DNA from: CAJQQK01 sp963696075
Lineage (GTDB): Bacteria; Pseudomonadota; Alphaproteobacteria; Rhizobiales; Hyphomicrobiaceae
Assembly (NCBI GenBank): GCA_963696075.1
Contig: CAVOJD010000019.1
Location: 1-21,820, forward strand
Direction: 5' to 3'
Length of the DNA stretch: 21,820 bases
The notes under the pieces were generated by a model. That model did not search any database. It saw nothing but the letters and a program-made list of their open reading frames with translations, and was not told where the DNA came from. Positions 1-8,345 of this stretch are shown piece after piece (position 1 is the stretch's first letter; every line of letters starts with the position of its first letter). Both the position numbers and the translations under genes were made by a program.

Positions 1-60
1 CAATTGGTGGAGAGGTTTGCATGCTGCAGATCGGCGAACCGTGAATATCATGGAGAATTC

Positions 61-1629
61 ATGACCATTAGAACATCAATTCCCGGACGAGTACTATGGG
101 GATTAGTATTGCTCGCTTTGGCGATTGCGAGCCCGGCAGTCGCCCAAAACAAGAAGCCTAACATTCTCGTCATATGGGGAGATGATATCGGCCAAAGCAA
201 CATCAGCGCCTATACTTTCGGCCTAGTTGGCTACAAGACACCGAATATCGACCGCATCGCCAAGGAAGGTATGATGTTCACCGACTACTACGGGGAACAG
301 TCTTGCACGGCAGGACGGTCGTCCTACATCATGGGGCAGAGTGTGTTCCGCACCGGTCTTTCCAAGGTCGGCCTGCCCGGTGCTGCAGAGGGCATGAAAG
401 AAGAGGACCCGACCATTGCGGGCCTGCTCAAGGCACAAGGTTACGTAACTGGCCAGTTCGGCAAAAACCATCTCGGCGACCGCGACGAGATGCTCCCGAC
501 CAACCACGGCTTCGACGAATTTTTGGGCAACCTCTATCACCTTAACGCTGAGGAGGAGCCCGAGAATGCGGATTACCCCGATCCGAAGCAGTTTCCAAAT
601 TTCCGCAAGAGGTTTGGCCCGCGAGGCGTGATCAAGTCATTTGCCGGAGGCAAGATTGAAGATACCGGCCCGCTGACCAAGAAGCGGATGGAAACGGTCG
701 ACGACGAAACGATCGATGCTGCGCTCACTTTCATCGACAAGGCGCACAAAGCTGGCAAGCCATTCTATGTGTGGTGGAACGGGACACGAATGCATTTCCG
801 CACCCATGTGAAGAAAGGCCTGCGTGGCATTTCCGGGCAGGACGAGTATGCCGACGGGATGGTCGAGCATGACATGCATGTCGGCAAGCTACTCAAGAAG
901 CTTGATGATCTCGGCATCACCGACAACACGATCGTGCACTATTCAACTGACAATGGCGTTCACATGAACACGTGGCCCGATGCGGGGATGACACCATTTC
1001 AGAGCGAAAAGAATACCAACTGGGAAGGCGGTTGGCGTGTGCCATCGATGGTACGCTGGCCGGGCAAGATCGAAGCTGGCAGCGTTTCCAACGCAATCAT
1101 GCACCATATGGACTGGCTACCGACCTATCTGGCGGCAGCGGGCGACCCCGACATCAAAGCCAAACTCAAGAAGGGTGGTGTGAAGGCTATCGGGCGCGAA
1201 TATAAGGTTCATCTCGACGGTTACAATTTCCTGCCGCATCTGACAGGAAAAGAGAAGCAGGGTCCGCGCAAAGAGATTTTCTACTTCTCTGATGAGGGTG
1301 ATCTCACGGCACTACGCTACAGTGACTGGAAGTTGATTTTCATGGAGCAGAAGGCGAAGGGTACTTTGCGAGCTTGGATTGAACCATGGACGCCGCTTCG
1401 GGTGCCGCTGATTTTCAATCTTCGGCGTGACCCCTACGAGCGCGCCTATGTAACGTCCAATACCTACTATGACTGGATGATTGACCGCGCATACCTGCTG
1501 GTTCCCGCTCAGGTTTATGTCGGGAATTTCCTGAAAACCTTTAAGGACTTTCCTCCGCGCCAAAAGCCGGCCAGTTTCAGCCTTGATAAGGTAATGGAAA
1601 AGCTTGCGAAGCCGGGTGGCGCCCAGTAG
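61..1629 (+). CDS. Exported arylsulfatase-type sulfatase (S1, formylglycine)
   Basis: The 522-residue protein is a type I sulfatase of the alkaline-phosphatase superfamily, predicted to hydrolyse sulfate esters in the periplasm; the substrate cannot be told. Residues 1-29 form a signal peptide with a likely cut after AVA. The metal-binding pair D41-D42 lies in NILVIWGDDIG. The formylglycine site is C82-T-A-G-R86, the C-x-A-x-R variant of the sulfatase signature. GKNHLGD follows, and D297-N298 in YSTDNG completes the metal site. The start at 61 is chosen because GGAG lies just upstream and it begins the signal peptide; an in-frame ATG near 4 would add 19 residues that spoil it. A hairpin at 1647-1673 follows the gene. 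Family assignment is secure; 'arylsulfatase' is a family label, not a demonstrated activity. Confidence 0.93.
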   Translation: MTIRTSIPGRVLWGLVLLALAIASPAVAQNKKPNILVIWGDDIGQSNISAYTFGLVGYKTPNIDRIAKEGMMFTDYYGEQSCTAGRSSYIMGQSVFRTGLSKVGLPGAAEGMKEEDPTIAGLLKAQGYVTGQFGKNHLGDRDEMLPTNHGFDEFLGNLYHLNAEEEPENADYPDPKQFPNFRKRFGPRGVIKSFAGGKIEDTGPLTKKRMETVDDETIDAALTFIDKAHKAGKPFYVWWNGTRMHFRTHVKKGLRGISGQDEYADGMVEHDMHVGKLLKKLDDLGITDNTIVHYSTDNGVHMNTWPDAGMTPFQSEKNTNWEGGWRVPSMVRWPGKIEAGSVSNAIMHHMDWLPTYLAAAGDPDIKAKLKKGGVKAIGREYKVHLDGYNFLPHLTGKEKQGPRKEIFYFSDEGDLTALRYSDWKLIFMEQKAKGTLRAWIEPWTPLRVPLIFNLRRDPYERAYVTSNTYYDWMIDRAYLLVPAQVYVGNFLKTFKDFPPRQKPASFSLDKVMEKLAKPGGAQ

Positions 1630-1644
1630 CAGTGAAGACCAAAT

Positions 1645-1683
1645 CTGGCGGCTCTCGATCCTCGGGAGCCGCCGGAAGATTTT
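1645..1683 (+). terminator. Rho-independent-like terminator after the sulfatase
   Basis: An 8-bp GC-rich perfect stem (GGCGGCTC at 1647-1654 pairs with GAGCCGCC at 1666-1673) has an 11-nt loop. A short T run at 1680-1683 follows, six nucleotides after the stem. It begins 17 nt after the sulfatase stop. The weak, offset T tract lowers certainty, and some read-through into the phosphatase gene is possible. Confidence 0.55.
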
Positions 1684-1740
1684 CTCCCTGTCTCACACCA
1701 GCTGAATTTTCTCGAAATTACCGCACAGGTATGCCTTGTA

Positions 1741-3450
1741 ATGACTCGCCTTTCGCTGTTTGCCACTACTGGGCTCTCTTCGCTCATCTTGATCACAAGC
1801 GTAGTCGCATCCGAAAACGCACCACCTCCGAGACTAGTCCTTCAGATTACCGTCGACCAACTGCGCGGCGACTTAGTCGGTCGCGAGTTGGACCGAATGG
1901 GCAAAGGCGGTTTTCGATATCTTTTCGACAATGGTGTCGTCTATCTCGATGCCCATCATGCCCATGCCAACACGGAAACGATTGTCGGTCATGCGACCCT
2001 CGCCACTGGTGCGCATCCTGCAGCGCATGGCATGATCGGCAACGCTTGGTTTGACCGAAAACTTGGGCGCCTCGTCTACAACATCGAAGATCCGGATTAT
2101 CCCATTCTCACTGCTGGCGCCGGCATTGACAAAAAGGGAGAAGTCGATCCTACGCAACGGTTGGCGAAAACGGACGGCCGTTCGCCTCGTGCGATCATGA
2201 CATCGACGTTCAGCGATGAAATGGCAATTCGATATGGGCAAAGCTCGAAAACTTTCGCCGTCTCAGTGAAGGATCGCGGAGCCGTGTCAATGGGCGGTCA
2301 CGCGGGCAAGGCCTTTTGGTTCTCAAAGAAGGCCGGGGAATTCATCACAAGCAGATACTACTACAAAAAATATCCTGATTGGGTCGTGAAATGGAATGCG
2401 CGCCGCTTGCCATTCGCCTATGCAGGAAAGAGCTGGGAGTTGTTGCTCGACAAAGCATCGTACAGGAACGCAGACCTCGATGACAGGCCCTGGGAGACAA
2501 AACTGCCGGGCTTCGGGCGTGTCTTTCCGCACCCGTACGGACCCGCTGATGACAAGTATTTTACGACGCTTCTGACAACAAGCCCTGCCGGCGATGAACT
2601 GACGGTGTCGTTTGCCAAGGCGCTCGTTGAGGCCGAGAAACTGGGACAGGACGACATTCCGGATTATCTTTCCGTTAGCCTGTCCTCGACTGACTACGTT
2701 GGACATCTATTTGGACCGTCGAGCCTGGAAACCGAAGATCAGATCCTTCGGCTCGACCGGCAGATCGCCGATCTACTCAACTTTATTGATAAGCGTGTCG
2801 GCTTGGATAAGACGCTGATCGTCCTGTCTGCCGACCACGGCGCAGCAGACGCACCGGGGTATCTCAACCAGCTCGGGATACCGGCGACCTACATCGATCC
2901 CAAGACATGGAACACAGCACCAGTGCTAACCCGACTGAAAGAGCGTTTCGGGCTGGGCAAGGAACTCATTAAGTCCTATTTCCATCCCTATATCTATCTT
3001 GATGCAGGCGCCGTCGCCAAAGCGGGTGTCTCTCAAGCTGACATCGAGCGCGACGTCGCCAACGAGGTCATGAAGTTGCCGGGCGTTGCACTTGCGATTT
3101 CAAGCACGGCCCTAGCAGCCGGCGCATACCCCGAGATGCCTATTATCCGCTCGGTCCTCAACAACTTCAATCCAAGCCGGTCTGGCGATATCTTCGTGGT
3201 CTTTGAGCCGCACTCGTTCATCAATGACTTTGATGGTCTGACCGTCGCCGCTCACCACGGCTCGCCGTGGAGCTATGACACGTTTGTGCCGCTCATGTTC
3301 GCTGGTAAGGGTATCAAGGCGCGGCGTGTCGGCCGGCGCGTGGAGACGGTTGACTTAGCATCCACGCTCTCGGCATTGCTTGGTGCCAAACCGCCCTCTG
3401 GTAGCGCTGGAATGCCATTGGCGGAAGTTGTCGACAGTTGGGGTCGTTAA
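1741..3450 (+). CDS. PafA-like alkaline phosphatase, exported
   Basis: The 569-residue protein is an alkaline-phosphatase superfamily enzyme most like the PafA phosphomonoesterases. A signal peptide covers about residues 1-23. D39 (TVDQ) and T80 (ANTET) match PafA's first metal ligand and threonine nucleophile with the same 41-residue spacing. N101 (IGNAW) keeps the spacing to PafA N100. K177-D-R179 corresponds to PafA's Lys/Arg phosphate-contacting pair. D318/H322 (DYVGH) and D365/H366 (ADHG) keep PafA's 47-residue spacing, and the last metal His is H505 or H506 (AHHG). All key residues are therefore intact, supporting a periplasmic phosphomonoesterase. The Shine-Dalgarno sequence at this ATG is weak. 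The gene follows the sulfatase by 111 nt with a terminator-like hairpin between them, so a promoter of its own is likely. PafA numbering is from memory of the family. Confidence 0.9.
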   Translation: MTRLSLFATTGLSSLILITSVVASENAPPPRLVLQITVDQLRGDLVGRELDRMGKGGFRYLFDNGVVYLDAHHAHANTETIVGHATLATGAHPAAHGMIGNAWFDRKLGRLVYNIEDPDYPILTAGAGIDKKGEVDPTQRLAKTDGRSPRAIMTSTFSDEMAIRYGQSSKTFAVSVKDRGAVSMGGHAGKAFWFSKKAGEFITSRYYYKKYPDWVVKWNARRLPFAYAGKSWELLLDKASYRNADLDDRPWETKLPGFGRVFPHPYGPADDKYFTTLLTTSPAGDELTVSFAKALVEAEKLGQDDIPDYLSVSLSSTDYVGHLFGPSSLETEDQILRLDRQIADLLNFIDKRVGLDKTLIVLSADHGAADAPGYLNQLGIPATYIDPKTWNTAPVLTRLKERFGLGKELIKSYFHPYIYLDAGAVAKAGVSQADIERDVANEVMKLPGVALAISSTALAAGAYPEMPIIRSVLNNFNPSRSGDIFVVFEPHSFINDFDGLTVAAHHGSPWSYDTFVPLMFAGKGIKARRVGRRVETVDLASTLSALLGAKPPSGSAGMPLAEVVDSWGR

Positions 3451-3525
3451 GAAAGCCACTTCCGGGTCGTTGCTAACGGTATATCGTTATGAGAGTGTAT
3501 TCCTCTCAGCAAGAACCGGTCGCCC

Positions 3526-5490
3526 ATGCGTTCTGTCGTCATCGTATCGCTGATATCCGGCTTGCTCTTCCTTGGGGCGGGATTTACATTTGCCCAATTG
3601 CCGGTAAGCACATCGAAATTCGTCGGCTCTGAGGCTTGCGCTGGATGCCATCAGTCCGCTGCCCAAGAGTGGTCGGGATCGCACCATGCCTGGGCGTGGA
3701 AGCTACCGAACGACGCGACGGTAAAAGGCAACTTCGACGGCGCGAGTATTGAACATAAAGGCATCACGACGCGCTTTTTCAAAAATGGCGAACGTTTCAT
3801 CGTTGAGACAGACGGCCCGAATGGGGCAATGACTCAATACGACGTTCGCTCGACAACTGGAATTGAACCTCTTCAGCAATACCTACTTGAAACCGAAGCT
3901 GGTCGTCTGCAAGCGCTCGATCTGGCTTGGGATACCGTCAAAAAACGCTGGTATCATCTCTATCCTAAACAGGAGCTCAAAGGAGGGAATGGACTACATT
4001 GGACGGGGCCATACAAGACCTGGAATGCGCGTTGCGCGGAATGCCATGCGACCGGTTACAAGAAGAACTACAATGCTAGAACGAAACAGTATTCCAGTAG
4101 GCAGGCCGAGATGGGTGTTGGCTGTGAGGCCTGCCACGGTCCCGGTCTAGCACATCTGAGGTGGGCCCGCGATCCCAAGAGCTACAATCCGCAAGCCTGG
4201 CCCGGACTGACCGCCAAAGGTTTCACGATTGGCTTCAATAAGCAGTCTGCCGAGACCGAAATCCAACAATGCGCCGGCTGCCACGCGCGAAGAGAGCCAC
4301 TATCGGATGGCAACCCTTTGCCGGGCACGCCGTTTCATGATGCCTACAGGCTGTCTCTGCTCCGCCCCGGACTTTATCATGCCGACGGCTCGATCCAGGA
4401 CGAGGTCTACGTCTATGGCTCTTTCTTGCAGTCCAAGATGTATGCTCGGGGCGTCCGGTGCACCGACTGTCATGATCCTCACGCTGCAAAACTCAAAGCA
4501 GATGGCAACGCGGTATGTACACAGTGCCACTCGCCTGCCGGAAACCCACGCTTTGCCACCTTGAAGAAGGCGTCTTACGACAATACATCTCATCATTTCC
4601 ATGCTCCCGGATCGGCTGGTGCACAGTGCAAAAGCTGCCATATGGTTGAGCGGACATACATGGGCGTTGATGGACGGCGCGACCACAGTTTCCGAATTCC
4701 CCGTCCCGACCTGTCTGTTCAAACGGCGGCGCCCAACGCTTGCACGGACTGCCATTCAGAAAAGGACGCGTCTTGGGCGGCACGCGAAATCGAGCGACGA
4801 TATCCGGCGTCCCCCCATCGTGGCCCCCACTATTCTCAGGTTTTCGCAAAGGCGCGGAAAGACCCGGCATCTGCGGCCAGCGCACTGCTAGAAATATCGG
4901 GCGACAAAGCCCAGTCGGGCATCGTGCGCGCGACGGCACTGAATCTCATTCAGGGTGCTGTTACCCCGACCCTTGCTGCGCGATCGGCCATCTTCATTAG
5001 GGACCCCGATGCACTTGTTCGGACAGCAGCGATCAGTCTTCAACGAGCTGCCGCACCACAGGCGCGCGTGCAGCTCCTTCTTCCAGCTTTGGAAGATAAA
5101 TTTCAATCCGTGCGTATCGCTGCCGCGCGCGCGCTCCTTGGTGCGCCAGTTGTGCGCCTGCCTGTCCGAAACACTGCAGCTTTGAAGAACGCGCAACGTG
5201 AATGGCGCGCGTCGCTCCTGGCAAAGACCGATTACCCTGAAACTCATCTCGTGCTTGGCGGCGCAGCGCTGGTGTTACGCAATCCAAAAGCAGCGGACCG
5301 TGCTTTCCGGGAGGCTGTTCGGCAGGACCCGCAGCTTATCAGCGCGTGGAGAATGATCATCCGCATCCGAGCCGCGCTTGGTAACCGCAAGGGAGCGACT
5401 GAAACCACCGACAAGGCATTGAAGCTCAACCCTGAAAACCAAACACTCCACTCAATGCGTAAACAGCTTGAAGTAAGCGACCGGAATTAA
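3526..5490 (+). CDS. Octahaem c-type cytochrome with HEAT/TPR C-terminus
   Basis: The 654-residue protein has a signal peptide (about residues 1-23, ending in TFAQ) and eight CXXCH haem-attachment motifs starting at C38, C170, C200, C249, C312, C331, C368 and C406. The spacing and extra histidines resemble the cytochrome c554 / doubled-CXXCH multihaem proteins. From about residue 435 the haem region gives way to alanine-rich helical repeats that look like HEAT repeats, then to a TPR-like segment from about 560 to 650 (for example ADRAFREAVRQDPQ). It is predicted to carry electrons in the periplasm, with the repeats binding a partner protein. No catalytic activity can be assigned. It lies 75 nt after the phosphatase gene, possibly in the same transcript; small hairpins lie in the gap. 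The start is the only good one for the signal peptide but has a poor Shine-Dalgarno sequence. Confidence 0.88.
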   Translation: MRSVVIVSLISGLLFLGAGFTFAQLPVSTSKFVGSEACAGCHQSAAQEWSGSHHAWAWKLPNDATVKGNFDGASIEHKGITTRFFKNGERFIVETDGPNGAMTQYDVRSTTGIEPLQQYLLETEAGRLQALDLAWDTVKKRWYHLYPKQELKGGNGLHWTGPYKTWNARCAECHATGYKKNYNARTKQYSSRQAEMGVGCEACHGPGLAHLRWARDPKSYNPQAWPGLTAKGFTIGFNKQSAETEIQQCAGCHARREPLSDGNPLPGTPFHDAYRLSLLRPGLYHADGSIQDEVYVYGSFLQSKMYARGVRCTDCHDPHAAKLKADGNAVCTQCHSPAGNPRFATLKKASYDNTSHHFHAPGSAGAQCKSCHMVERTYMGVDGRRDHSFRIPRPDLSVQTAAPNACTDCHSEKDASWAAREIERRYPASPHRGPHYSQVFAKARKDPASAASALLEISGDKAQSGIVRATALNLIQGAVTPTLAARSAIFIRDPDALVRTAAISLQRAAAPQARVQLLLPALEDKFQSVRIAAARALLGAPVVRLPVRNTAALKNAQREWRASLLAKTDYPETHLVLGGAALVLRNPKAADRAFREAVRQDPQLISAWRMIIRIRAALGNRKGATETTDKALKLNPENQTLHSMRKQLEVSDRN

Positions 5491-5732
5491 CGAATCTGGG
5501 CTACGCTCGCCCTCCGGCAGTCCGCAACTGGACCATTCTCATCTAGATTGACGCTGGCTTCTTGCCTTGATTGTCGCCGGCAAATTGCAGTGCAATGGCA
5601 GCTTTCACCAGCAGCGGACATGATCAACTCACGATGCCCGAGCTGGCCAATTTCCGCTCCTGTATAGCTTCGCCATATGACTCAACCCGGATCATCTGAA
5701 CGCGTCTTGTTCCGAAGTGGTGCAGGTTTCTT
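5491..5732. other. Gene-free stretch between cytochrome gene and IS91-type element
   Basis: No convincing coding region is seen on either strand. There is a short GGGC/GCCC hairpin just after the cytochrome stop but no T run. The left boundary of the mobile element probably lies near the right end of this stretch. Confidence 0.5.
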
Positions 5733-5777
5733 GAACGTCGGCATGGATGCCCGAGAGGCTTGCTCGGGCCGACGTTC
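5733..5777 (-). repeat. Large hairpin, candidate oriIS of the IS91-type element
   Basis: GAACGTCG (5733-5740) pairs with CGACGTTC (5770-5777), and inside it GCCCGAG (5749-5755) pairs with CTCGGGC (5763-5769). An 8-nt bulge lies on the left arm and the loop is 7 nt. That gives 15 base pairs in all. Its place downstream of the Y2 transposase fits the hairpin at the origin end of IS91-family elements; that role is inferred from position. Confidence 0.55.
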
Positions 5778-6071
5778 GAGAAGCGCCCAGGCACGAAGTC
5801 GCGGGAGGTTTGGCTCGCCGGCGCTGCGGGCACTATGGGGATTTGCCGGGCGCGCAGAAGCCGGCCGTGGTTCTCGGCATTGGCAACGAGGCATTCCGAG
5901 AGGGCGGGCAAGGATCGTAACAGCGTGTTGAGGCGGCCGGAAGGGTCGTAGTGGCAGCGTGTCCGGGCGCCATTGACCGGCGCTCGGGTCGATCGGCGCA
6001 AGCGGGTGCGCGACCGGTGGCGATCCAGCTTCGGTGGCGATCACGATCGATGGTGGATGCTGGGCGCGTGC

Positions 6072-7289
6072 TCATGAGGTGTCGATCCTGATTGCGACTG
6101 GCGTCGGCGCATGACGTGGCGTCTCGCCTCGTGCGAAGACCTCGATGACGAGCATGCGTGAGCCGCAGCAGGGGCAGGGGCGCGTGTGAGCGCGTTCGGC
6201 ATTGTCGTCGGCGTCGCTTGTCGGTTCCGGCAGCTCGATCGGCGGCGGCATGGCGAGCAGCTCGCGCGCCTTGGCGACAGCATCGGCCCGATTGCCGTTG
6301 GCGAGGAGGCCATAGTGGCGGATGCGGTGGAAGCCCTTCGGCAGCACGTGGCTGAGGAACCGGCGGATGAACTCGCCCGTCGCCAACGTCATGGTCTTGA
6401 AGCGCGCGAGCCCGTCGACCCGGTAGTCCTTGTACTTGAACGCCACGGTGACGGGGTCTGCCGAGACGAGCCGCCGGTTCGAGATGGCGATCCGATGCGT
6501 GTAGCGCGACAGGTAGGCGAGCACGGCCTCGGGCCCGGCGAACGGGCGCTTGGCATAGACGACCCATTCGCAGCGCTTCAGGGGTGCGAGGAACGCGTCG
6601 AAGGCATCGGCGTCCGCGAGCGCGCGGTGCTCGCCGAAGAAAGCGAGCCTGTCGGCCGCGTGTGCCGACCGCAGCATCTCGACGACCCGCCTCCGGAACA
6701 GGCGCGAGAGCACCCGCACGGGCAGGAAGAACTGTGGCCGGCACGTGATCCACCGCTCACCGTCCTCGGAGAGACCTCCGCCCGGCACGATCATGTGCAC
6801 GTGCGGGTGATGCGTCATGGCGCTGCCCCAGGTGTGCAGCACCGAGGTGATGCCGATCCTGGCACCGAGCCGCTTCTTGTCGGCTGCGATGGTGAGCGTC
6901 GCCTCGGCGCTCGCTTTGAATAGGATGTCGTAGATGACGGCTTTGTTGGTGTAGGCCAGATCGGCGATCGGCGCCGGCAACGTGTAGACCACGTGGAAGT
7001 ACGGCACGGCCAGCAGCTCGGCCTTGCGATCATCGAGCCAGTCGCGCGCCGCCGAGCCCTGGCACTTCGGACAGTGTCGATTGCGGCAGCTGTTGTAGGC
7101 GACGACGGTGTGGCCGCACGCGCCGTTCTCGCAAGTCGCAACATGGCCTCCGAGCGCCGCCGTGCGGCAGCGCTCGATCGCCGACATCACCTTCATCTGG
7201 GCGAGGCTCACGTGGCCGCGGTTGGCCTCACGCCAAGCGGCACCGTGATCGCGGAAGATGTCCGCGACTTCCATAGCGGGCCGTGCCAT
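6072..7289 (-). CDS. IS91-family transposase (Y2, HUH endonuclease type)
   Basis: The 405-residue protein is a rolling-circle transposase of the IS91 family. It starts with a zinc-binding region (around residues 50-80) containing CENGACGH and CRNRHCPKCQG. The HUH metal-binding motif appears as HPHVHMIVPGGG, and a later conserved block reads YLSRYTHRIAISNRRL. It is expected to nick one strand at oriIS and drive one-ended rolling-circle transposition. The start at 7289 lies 10 nt after the stop of the upstream tyrosine recombinase, so both are probably translated from one message. Length is typical and no frameshift or internal stop is seen. Long open frames on the opposite strand across this region reflect high GC only. 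Confidence 0.93.
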   Translation of the reverse strand: MARPAMEVADIFRDHGAAWREANRGHVSLAQMKVMSAIERCRTAALGGHVATCENGACGHTVVAYNSCRNRHCPKCQGSAARDWLDDRKAELLAVPYFHVVYTLPAPIADLAYTNKAVIYDILFKASAEATLTIAADKKRLGARIGITSVLHTWGSAMTHHPHVHMIVPGGGLSEDGERWITCRPQFFLPVRVLSRLFRRRVVEMLRSAHAADRLAFFGEHRALADADAFDAFLAPLKRCEWVVYAKRPFAGPEAVLAYLSRYTHRIAISNRRLVSADPVTVAFKYKDYRVDGLARFKTMTLATGEFIRRFLSHVLPKGFHRIRHYGLLANGNRADAVAKARELLAMPPPIELPEPTSDADDNAERAHTRPCPCCGSRMLVIEVFARGETPRHAPTPVAIRIDTS

Positions 7290-7299
7290 GCGGCAGCCG

Positions 7300-8235
7300 C
7301 TACGCCGCCTTGTCGTCCTTGCGTCTCGACTTGGGCCCCTTGCGCCTCGACTTCTGCGGCATCGGCAGTTGATCGAGCGGGCTCTCGACCGCCGTGATGA
7401 GACCGGTGGCGACGCGCGTATATCGCGCCGTCGTCTCCAACTTCTCGTGACCGAGCAATGCCTGGATCGTGCGGATATCGGTGCCGCGGTCGAAGAGATG
7501 CGTCGCGAACGAGTGGCGCAGTGCGTGCAACGTCACCTTCTTCTTGATGCCGGCGGCCTCGAGCGTCTGTTGAAAAAGGCGCGTCACCTGCCGCGCCGTC
7601 AGATGGCAGCCTTCGCCGCGACCGGGGAACAGCCAGCGCTCTGCCGGCGGGACGCCCTCGTCGTTGTGCGTGCTCCGCTCCGGCCACCACTCCCGGAGCA
7701 GCGCGTAGAGTTCCGGCGACAGCATGACGTGCCGATCCTTGCGCCCCTTGCCCTGCTCGACGCGAATGATCGAGAGCGAACGGTCGATGTGCTTTGCCTT
7801 CAGCTTGACGGCCTCGCTGACGCGCAGGCCGGCGCCGTAGCCGATCGCGAGCAGTACGCGGGCCTGCAGGTTGCCGGCCATGGAGATCAGCCGCGCCGCC
7901 TCCTCCGCACTCAGGATCTGCGGAATGCGCGTCGGCTCCTTGATGTGGTGGATCTCGTTGGCAAGATCGAGCCGCCGCATGGTGACGCGGAACAGGAAGC
8001 GAAGGCCCGTCATCGTGCGGTTGCGCGTCTGGATCGAGGTGCCCGTCGCCATCAGGTCGATCTGGAAGGCCCGGACCTCGTCGACAGTGGCGGTGTCGGG
8101 CGAACGCTTCAGCCAGGCTGCGAAGCGCTTGCAGGCGCGGATGTGGCCGATCTGGGTTCCCTTCGCGAGCTGTCGGGAAACCATGTCCTCGATCATGCGC
8201 TGACGAAGCGGGCTGATGGTGGTGGTGTCGGTCAT
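7300..8235 (-). CDS. Tyrosine recombinase/integrase of the IS91-type element
   Basis: The 311-residue protein is a phage-integrase-family tyrosine recombinase. An N-terminal SAM-like, core-binding region (about residues 1-105) precedes the catalytic domain. Catalytic landmarks are the first arginine in GYGAGLRVSEAVKL, the HALRHSFATH box, the LGHEKLETT segment and the nucleophile tyrosine in TARYTRV. The C-terminus is strongly basic (KSRRKGPKSRRKDDKAA). Recombinases of this type are regularly found just upstream of the Y2 transposase in a subgroup of IS91 elements, where they probably resolve or assist transposition; that role is not shown here. The gene is intact, lies directly ahead of the transposase and has a weak ribosome binding site. 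Confidence 0.9.
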   Translation of the reverse strand: MTDTTTISPLRQRMIEDMVSRQLAKGTQIGHIRACKRFAAWLKRSPDTATVDEVRAFQIDLMATGTSIQTRNRTMTGLRFLFRVTMRRLDLANEIHHIKEPTRIPQILSAEEAARLISMAGNLQARVLLAIGYGAGLRVSEAVKLKAKHIDRSLSIIRVEQGKGRKDRHVMLSPELYALLREWWPERSTHNDEGVPPAERWLFPGRGEGCHLTARQVTRLFQQTLEAAGIKKKVTLHALRHSFATHLFDRGTDIRTIQALLGHEKLETTARYTRVATGLITAVESPLDQLPMPQKSRRKGPKSRRKDDKAA

Positions 8236-8345
8236 GGGGAGTTCTGTCCTGAGTTGAGGGTTGCGAACACCTCGATGCTCAGGGTGGGGCTCCCCGCCCC
8301 GTTACTGCCGCCGTCTCAAATGGTTACCGACGCCCGAAATAGAAG

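Larger units (their letters stand above)
5700..8345 (-). mobile_element. IS91-type (Y2/HUH rolling-circle) element with tyrosine recombinase
   Basis: Two minus-strand genes, a tyrosine recombinase (8235-7300) and a Y2 transposase (7289-6072), make a recognised IS91-family arrangement. About 340 nt downstream of the transposase, a strong imperfect hairpin at 5733-5777 sits where the replication-origin end (oriIS) is expected. At the other end, GC-rich hairpins lie at 8286-8301 and 8347-8362, one of which may mark terIS. Such elements lack terminal inverted repeats and target duplications, so the given boundaries are estimates, good to perhaps 50-100 nt. Base composition within the element is visibly more GC-rich than its surroundings, consistent with transfer. 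Both genes look intact, so the element may still be mobile. Confidence 0.8.

Noticed and set aside
6186..6923. 245-residue plus-strand and 306-residue minus-strand frames over the transposase
   Set aside because: Both are GC-driven shadows of the IS91 transposase, which has recognisable zinc and HUH motifs in its own frame.
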